A stretch of DNA of 59,061 nucleotides from Steroidobacteraceae bacterium (lineage in GTDB: Bacteria; Pseudomonadota; Gammaproteobacteria; Steroidobacterales; Steroidobacteraceae). Below the pieces are notes generated by a model. The model did no database searches. It had not been told where the DNA came from and worked only from the letters and a program-made list of their open reading frames with translations. The position numbers were made by a program, and so were the translations under genes. Positions 54,916 through 59,061 of the stretch are shown piece after piece (position 1 is the stretch's first letter; every line of letters begins with the position of its first letter). Where the stretch lies: NCBI GenBank assembly GCA_017853555.1, contig JAFMJH010000013.1:1-59061 (forward strand), given 5' to 3'.

Positions 54916-54959
54916 GGCCCGCTTGGATTCACACCTGCGGACCAAGGGATTATGAGTAG
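54916..54959 (-). repeat. tRNA-like 44-bp repeat, copy A
   Basis: Identical over 44 bp to copies B and C. On the minus strand it runs from CTACTCATAATCCC through TTGGTCCGCAGG and TGTGAATCC to GCGGGCC, like a tRNA(CAU) from anticodon loop to acceptor stem. Confidence 0.9.
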
Positions 54960-55014
54960 TTTGCCGTTACAAAATGCAGCTGTTTTCTGCAGGTTTTTTT
55001 GCCGTTAGAGCCGA

Positions 55015-55034
55015 TGTGTAAGCAAGTGTGCGAG
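55015..55034 (+). repeat. Tandem TGTGYRAG pair, copy A (arm-type-like)
   Basis: TGTGTAAG at 55015 and TGTGCGAG at 55027, 12 bp apart. The first starts 99 bp after repeat A. Confidence 0.7.
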
Positions 55035-55286
55035 GAAAGAGATTGTCGTTCTCGCTGAGAAATACACGACCTTTCGCGATCTACAACGACTGTTGTAAAG
55101 AACGTGCAACCAAGGAAATATTGACTCAAGGCGGGGGGAAGCGAGTTCAGCTGACAATTAGACCCTGCTTACCTAGCAGCGACGTTGCCCAATCGCAAAC
55201 ATAAGAAAACGAATGGAACGGTATTCTCGATGCCAAGGGGCTTCGGAAATTCCTTATAGTTTTGCTTGAACCCGTAGCCAGAAACT
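55035..55286. other. Non-coding leader of cassette 1
   Basis: About 250 bp between the arm-type pair and the Rieske gene. I see no repeat or reading frame that I trust; it probably holds the promoter. Confidence 0.45.
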
Positions 55287-56507
55287 ATGGGCGGTACTGA
55301 ACACAAGAGACCGCCACCCGTGTACATCAACTTTTGGTATCCCGTTGTCGCTGCGAAGGACCTCGGCGTAAAACCGCAAAAAATTCGCCTGCTCTCGCAT
55401 GATTTTGTCGTCTTTCGCGATGAACACGGGCACCCGGCGGTCCTGTCCGACACCTGTACCCACCGCGGCGCCTCACTCGCCGGTGGCAAGTGCAAGGGCG
55501 ACGGCACCGTTCAATGTCCTTACCACGGCTGGCGATTCAACTCGAAGGGCGAATGCACGCGCATCCCTTCGGTCGGAAAGCAAACAAAACCACCGCTGCG
55601 CGCTCGTGTCGATGCGTATCCCGTACAGGAAAAGTACGGCATCGTTTTCGCCTTTTTGGGCGACCTACCCGAAGATGAACGCCCACCCATTTTGCCGATT
55701 GACGAACATGGCACGCCCGATTGGCGGTCGACGCTGCTCGTGTTTGACGTCGACTACTACTATGAACGATCGATCGAAAACGGTCTGGATCCCGCGCACA
55801 ACGAATACGTGCACCCCACTCATGGATACCAAGGCGAGCGCGAAGACACCTATTTGATGACAGAGCTACGCCCATTCAACACTAACGAGTGGGGTCATGG
55901 GTTTCTCTCTACCTTTGACGCGCCACCCCTGAAGAACCGCTTCACTCGTTTTTTTCGCAGCGAGGGCGGCAAGATGGAGGCGGGCTCCGGAACCTGCGGC
56001 CCCAACCACATGTGGACCTTTATTAATTTCTCCGACAAGTTCGCACTTCACGGCTACATGTTCGAAGCGCCGATCGATGAGAACCGGACCCGCGTATTCC
56101 TACTCACCGAGCGCAACACCCTCTTTTTCAAAAAGGGCTGGCTAACCTTCCTCAACAACTATCTCGATAAAAAAGTGAATGAACGAAACAAGGTTATTGC
56201 TGGACAGGACATCAAAGTCATGAACGATGTCTGGCCCCGGATGACGCCCCCATCGCGTTCCAAAGAATTGATGATGCCGGCTGATCGCGCCATCGTGCAG
56301 TACCGAGACAAGCTTAATGAATTTGAGGCGCGCGGCTGGAAGATCGATACCGCAGCCTTACGCGCAGCGCGCGACAAAGGTGACGTTGTGTTTGCGATTC
56401 CCTGCCCGGCCCGACGCTCCACCAACGCCTGGGTGCTTGATCCAACGCCGCTTATTGCGCCAAAAACATCTATGTCAACCGCCAGTGCCCTGCAGGCAGC
56501 AGGATAG
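55287..56507 (+). CDS. Rieske-type aromatic ring-hydroxylating oxygenase, alpha subunit
   Basis: 406 residues. Rieske [2Fe-2S] ligands CTHRGASL and CPYHGWRF (C-x-H-x17-C-x2-H). The mononuclear iron site ENGLDPAHNEYVHPTHG supplies two His and the Asp bridge. The layout fits single-component-type Rieske oxygenases (phthalate-, pheophorbide- or vanillate-demethylase-like). No ferredoxin or reductase gene is adjacent, so electron transfer must come from elsewhere. It is the sole main gene of cassette 1, on the plus strand. The substrate is unknown. Confidence 0.88.
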   Translation: MGGTEHKRPPPVYINFWYPVVAAKDLGVKPQKIRLLSHDFVVFRDEHGHPAVLSDTCTHRGASLAGGKCKGDGTVQCPYHGWRFNSKGECTRIPSVGKQTKPPLRARVDAYPVQEKYGIVFAFLGDLPEDERPPILPIDEHGTPDWRSTLLVFDVDYYYERSIENGLDPAHNEYVHPTHGYQGEREDTYLMTELRPFNTNEWGHGFLSTFDAPPLKNRFTRFFRSEGGKMEAGSGTCGPNHMWTFINFSDKFALHGYMFEAPIDENRTRVFLLTERNTLFFKKGWLTFLNNYLDKKVNERNKVIAGQDIKVMNDVWPRMTPPSRSKELMMPADRAIVQYRDKLNEFEARGWKIDTAALRAARDKGDVVFAIPCPARRSTNAWVLDPTPLIAPKTSMSTASALQAAG

Positions 56508-56633
56508 GCCGCGCCGACGCCGCCCCCCGGATTTAGTTCCGATTTGGGCGGGAGGCTGACGAGTAGGAACGTTGGTCGCGTCAGAATCCCGTTTTGATCT
56601 CTTGCCCCTTGCTACGAGATGGTCAGATAGACG
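56508..56633. other. Non-coding tail of cassette 1
   Basis: 126 bp with short C/G-runs just after the Rieske stop; no clear terminator hairpin with U-tract found. Confidence 0.4.
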
Positions 56634-56677
56634 GGCCCGCTTGGATTCACACCTGCGGACCAAGGGATTATGAGTAG
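56634..56677 (-). repeat. tRNA-like 44-bp repeat, copy B
   Basis: Identical to copy A over 44 bp, same orientation. The flank after it stays similar to A for about 75 bp (TGCAGCT and CCGTTAGAGCC are shared). Confidence 0.9.
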
Positions 56678-56732
56678 CTTGCGGCTACTGAATGCAGCTC
56701 TTTAATGCAGGTTTTTTCACCGTTAGAGCCGG

Positions 56733-56752
56733 TGTGCAAGCAAGTGTGTAAG
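56733..56752 (+). repeat. Tandem TGTGYRAG pair, copy B
   Basis: TGTGCAAG at 56733 and TGTGTAAG at 56745, 12 bp apart; 99 bp after repeat B. Confidence 0.7.
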
Positions 56753-56854
56753 CAATTTTTTTGGCTACGAGCGAGCGTAAGTGCACGATATTCTGCGCTG
56801 TAACGGTGTGGCTTTAGGGGTTGAGACTCATCGTTGCCGCACTACTGACCCAAC

Positions 56855-57349
56855 CTACAGGTCAAGCATCATGTAGACATTGCACCGTGTGTAGGGGGAG
56901 CTCGGACGCTGCTCTGGTGGAAGATGTTTGAATCCCGCGCGCTCGTACAAACGCAACGCTGGTCCAAGGACGCTGTTACTCTCCAAATAGATCGATCGTG
57001 CCCCCAGCAAGCGCCCCTTGTCGATTGCCGTGTCGATCAGTTTTCGCCCGACACCACAACCTTGAGCAGATTCGTGAACCGCCATCTTCGCGAGTTCGAG
57101 GACTCCCGGCTTGTAGGGAATCAACGATACGCAGCCGATGATGGCGCCGTGGGCGTTCTGCGCAAGCAGGACGACTCCGCCCCTATCGATGATACGTTCC
57201 TGCGGATCTTCTAGCTGCTCATGATCTTTCGCCTCGACCGTGAAGTACTTCGCAACCCAAGCCAGATTCAGATCACGGAAATCGGACCGATAGGCCGCTT
57301 CGTACAGGATGATCCGAACGTCATCCAGGATTTTGCTTTTGTTACTCAC
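56855..57349 (-). CDS. GNAT-family N-acetyltransferase
   Basis: 164 residues starting at GTG 57349. The acetyl-CoA-binding motif is clear: ELAKMAVHESAQGCGVGRKL, then LIDTAIDKGRLLG and IYLESNSVLGPALRLYERAG. VSLIPYKPG and the C-terminal TRCNVYMMLDL complete the fold. No signal peptide; cytoplasmic. A substrate cannot be assigned. It is the sole main gene of cassette 2 and lies opposite to the Rieske gene. Confidence 0.85.
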   Translation of the reverse strand: MSNKSKILDDVRIILYEAAYRSDFRDLNLAWVAKYFTVEAKDHEQLEDPQERIIDRGGVVLLAQNAHGAIIGCVSLIPYKPGVLELAKMAVHESAQGCGVGRKLIDTAIDKGRLLGARSIYLESNSVLGPALRLYERAGFKHLPPEQRPSSPYTRCNVYMMLDL

Positions 57350-57445
57350 TCTGGCGAGTGTAGGTCATTTTTATTGATAGCTCCGCAGTTCCTACGGCTA
57401 CTCAGTTAAAGACTTGAAATCAAAATTCATTGATTTGAACAACTT
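57350..57445. other. Short AT-rich leader of the GNAT gene
   Basis: About 95 bp of AT-rich DNA that probably carries the GNAT promoter on the minus strand; no distinctive motif. Confidence 0.4.
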
Positions 57446-57489
57446 GGCCCGCTTGGATTCACACCTGCGGACCAAGGGATTATGAGTAG
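57446..57489 (-). repeat. tRNA-like 44-bp repeat, copy C
   Basis: Identical over 44 bp to A and B. The following 16 bp (ATTGGACTCAT type) resemble the flank of copy D more than that of A or B. Confidence 0.9.
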
Positions 57490-57544
57490 ATTGGACTCAT
57501 CGATCCCTGTTGGCCGTCAATGACTTACACGCGTCACTAAGCTG

Positions 57545-57564
57545 TGTGTAAGCAAGTGTGTAAG
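57545..57564 (+). repeat. Tandem TGTGYRAG pair, copy C
   Basis: TGTGTAAG at 57545 and 57557, 12 bp apart and both perfect; 99 bp after repeat C. Confidence 0.72.
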
Positions 57565-58307
57565 TAACTATCAGATATTGACAGCCAATTTCTTTTACAG
57601 AAGCACCATCACACGGAGATCATACTTGGCGTTCAAAAAAAGTAATCTGATAGTCAATGTTTGATTTTGACGAGGTCGTGTGGGGCTAGAACGAGAGCTC
57701 GTTGTCGTTTAAACGACAACTGATGGGCGTATGCTCGGCGAAAGTCGATGAATGATCCCCTCAGGTCGTGTATCTCTGCTTCGCCATCGTCCACGTCTCC
57801 TGTCCCTTTTATGAACATTAAACATGGGCCAAAAATATCTGGTCATCTCAAGCGGTTTTGGGGCGAACCGCGGTACGGAGCCCTGCTACGAAGTGCTGCG
57901 ATTTAAGAGGTTTTGGAGTGGCCTCGATAGCCGCCGCGTCAGTTCGTAATCGATGAACTGGCGGGGGATGCAAAACCCTGATCCAACGTTCTCTCCCAAC
58001 GAAACCCTTGGTTTTCCTGAAGTGTCATGAAATTTCTAATACTGACATCGTTCATTCCGTGCCTGTCTCGAAGTCGGCAGCGACCGAGGAGCTATTTCGG
58101 TGACGAGGGTTGCCAAATGTTGGCCCCGGAATACTGCCAATCCGGATTTGCCGGACCTAGGTCTAGGACCAGCGATGGTCGGCAGTTGATCAACAATCGC
58201 CCCGCGTTGCGACATCATGTATAACGCGTACTGAGAAACCCCGAGGGTTGACGAGCAGCGCCAAGTTCCTGATTAAGAGCATGAAAGGCGTGAAAGGGGA
58301 GAGCGAT
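57565..58307. other. Long non-coding interval of cassette 3
   Basis: About 740 bp, AT-richer than the chromosome. It contains the 20-bp palindrome at 57702 and a weak plus-strand frame at 58027-58224 that I do not accept as a gene. Otherwise nothing I recognise. Confidence 0.5.
57702..57721. repeat. Perfect 20-bp palindrome
   Basis: GTTGTCGTTT followed by its exact reverse complement AAACGACAAC, with no spacer. It could be a dimer operator or a hairpin, and lies inside cassette 3 in the non-coding interval. Confidence 0.75.
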
Positions 58308-58871
58308 ATGCGGAAATGGATTGGCCTTTACGTGGCCGGATTTCTTGCCCTTACCGGGACAGATTTGGCGTCAACCTTATGGGCGGCAAGCAAGGGTAAT
58401 GGGCAGGAGTTCAACGCTACCGTTTCCGATGGTGCCGGGCTCCTCGCGGTAGAGCGGCTGCTCGCGGTCAACGGAGGCCTTTTGCTTTTCTCAGTCGGCA
58501 TGCTGTGGTGGGCGCTTCGGCAGCGAGACCGGATCGGTCCGGGCTATCTCGCGCATCCTGCTCGCGCTGTTTTCAATTATTTCTATCTCAATCCGTTCGC
58601 GGACAAGCGAATCCCTGTATCAGCGCTGCATTACATTGCATTTGCTCCAGCCGTGCTGATGTTCAAGGCGATCGTGTCGCTGAATAACAGCCTCATCGCG
58701 GTTGGCATTCCAGACTTGATTACGCCGTTGGCGGTGTTTTTGGACAAGATATTGGCCAACGACATGGCGACCTATTGGACCATTATCGTCGTCCTATTTC
58801 ACCCCCTCTGGTGGGTATCTCTGCACCTTGTCGCTCGCGGCTTGGTTAAAGAGAAAGAATGCTCCGCATAG
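58308..58871 (+). CDS. Small multi-helix membrane protein of cassette 3
   Basis: 187 residues from ATG 58308, supported by GGGGAGAG 5 bases upstream. Four hydrophobic segments (first: IGLYVAGFLALTGTDLASTL). TDLASTLWAASKGNG is loosely reminiscent of DUF5658-type proteins, but I do not claim the match. No enzymatic motif. It is the only main gene of cassette 3. Function unknown. Confidence 0.68.
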   Translation: MRKWIGLYVAGFLALTGTDLASTLWAASKGNGQEFNATVSDGAGLLAVERLLAVNGGLLLFSVGMLWWALRQRDRIGPGYLAHPARAVFNYFYLNPFADKRIPVSALHYIAFAPAVLMFKAIVSLNNSLIAVGIPDLITPLAVFLDKILANDMATYWTIIVVLFHPLWWVSLHLVARGLVKEKECSA

Positions 58872-59006
58872 AAATATCCAAGGAAAGGATTCCGCTAGTT
58901 CGTATTGTCTCAATCCTTCGCCTTTTGGAAAAGGCGCGACAGACCTAAACCCAAGATTTGGCAAATCTCGTTCATGCGTTCCTCGGGCGTCATATCATCA
59001 GGATGC
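58872..59006. other. Non-coding tail of cassette 3
   Basis: About 135 bp with no distinctive feature before repeat D. Confidence 0.4.
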
Positions 59007-59050
59007 GGCCCGCTTGGATTCACACCTGCGGACCAAGGGATTATGAGAAG
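59007..59050 (-). repeat. tRNA-like 44-bp repeat, copy D (window edge)
   Basis: Identical to A-C except one base near the end (GAGAAG instead of GAGTAG). The window ends 11 bp later, so the expected arm-type pair (around 59106) and the next cassette are outside it. Confidence 0.85.
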
Positions 59051-59061
59051 ACTGGAGTCAG

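Larger units (their letters stand above)
54916..59061. mobile_element. Tandem array of tRNA-derived, integrase-less gene cassettes (continues past the window)
   Basis: Four direct 44-bp repeats (54916, 56634, 57446, 59007) separate intervals of 1718, 812 and 1561 bp. Each interval has one main gene: a Rieske oxygenase, a GNAT acetyltransferase and a membrane protein. The reverse complement of the repeat has the anticodon-loop-to-acceptor layout of a CAU tRNA, so a tRNA on the minus strand, further right, is the probable origin. A second element, TGTGYRAG in tandem, occurs exactly 99 bp from each of the first three repeat starts. Base composition is visibly more AT-rich than in the flank. No integrase is in the window. 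Confidence 0.72.

Noticed and set aside
54916-54959. Functional tRNA gene at the repeats
   Set aside because: Only the 3' half is present, the T-stem cannot pair, and the flanks after the anticodon loop differ from a tRNA 5' half, so these are fragments or recombination sites.
54990-56760. Integron attC sites in the array
   Set aside because: A GTTAGAG motif appears after copies A and B but lacks the matching RYYYAAC partner and is absent after copy C, so the integron attC structure does not hold.
58027-58224. 65-residue plus-strand frame in cassette 3
   Set aside because: No ribosome-binding site, no recognisable domain and no support from composition.

Overview
The window is GC-rich for most of its length and reads as the chromosome of a Gram-negative proteobacterium. 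It has lipoproteins with lipoboxes, a TonB-dependent receptor, an LpxH-like phosphatase, Tat and Sec signal peptides, an OxyR-type site in front of katG and a BigR-type sulfide operon. A heterotrophic gammaproteobacterium (Xanthomonadales, Nevskiales or Steroidobacter-like) is my best guess. That is inference only, because no rRNA or complete tRNA is present.

Layout. 1-8 kb: the tail of a Pro/Gly-repeat protein, a lipoprotein, a 1020-residue ABC-exporter-like protein whose ATPase motifs are all degenerate and which ends in a cyclic-nucleotide-binding (CNB) domain, an acid phosphatase, then an HD-domain protein translationally coupled to an aquaporin-CNB fusion. 8-13 kb: a glycosyltransferase and a compact minus-strand operon (SET-domain protein, MotA/TolQ/ExbB-like channel, GMC oxidoreductase), diverging from a CxxCxxCC protein paired with an acyltransferase-like protein. 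13-20 kb: two tandem metallophosphoesterase lipoproteins facing a FnIII-PEBP-YHYH lipoprotein, plus an orphan flaG. 19.7-26 kb: an overlapping serine hydrolase / Asp-Glu-racemase-like / molybdopterin oxidoreductase operon, then a flavin-reductase/hydrolase pair and an ICMT-like methyltransferase. 26-31 kb: LpxH-like phosphatase, a candidate small RNA, PAP2 phosphatase with a GT4 glycosyltransferase, and a PutP-type symporter. 31-40 kb: exported KatG with an OxyR-like box, a second GMC oxidoreductase with a CpcT/CpeT-like protein, adenine deaminase, and a TonB receptor divergent from gamma-glutamyltransferase. 42-50 kb: DUF1838 and an exported NmrA-like protein, a serine hydrolase, a LysR regulator divergent from an SbtA-type bicarbonate permease, a second hydrolase with an odd nucleophile elbow, and an orphan Tat-exported peptide-binding protein. 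50-54.7 kb: blh/bigR/YeeE-pair sulfide operon, NupC and Dps.

The most unusual region is 54916-59061. Four direct copies of a 44-bp element recur at 54916, 56634, 57446 and 59007. Its reverse complement resembles the 3' half of a CAU-anticodon tRNA. The three complete copies are each followed, exactly 99 bp from the copy start, by paired TGTGYRAG repeats one helical turn apart, which look like arm-type integrase sites. Each interval carries one cargo gene (Rieske oxygenase, GNAT acetyltransferase, small membrane protein), is visibly AT-richer than the flank and contains no integrase. I read it as a tandem array of integrase-less, tRNA-derived cassettes extending beyond the right edge of the window.

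A second candidate system is the cyclic-nucleotide group at 1.5-8 kb: two unrelated membrane modules (an apparently ATPase-dead ABC exporter and an aquaporin) each fused to a CNB domain that keeps its phosphate-binding Glu and Arg, next to an HD-domain protein.
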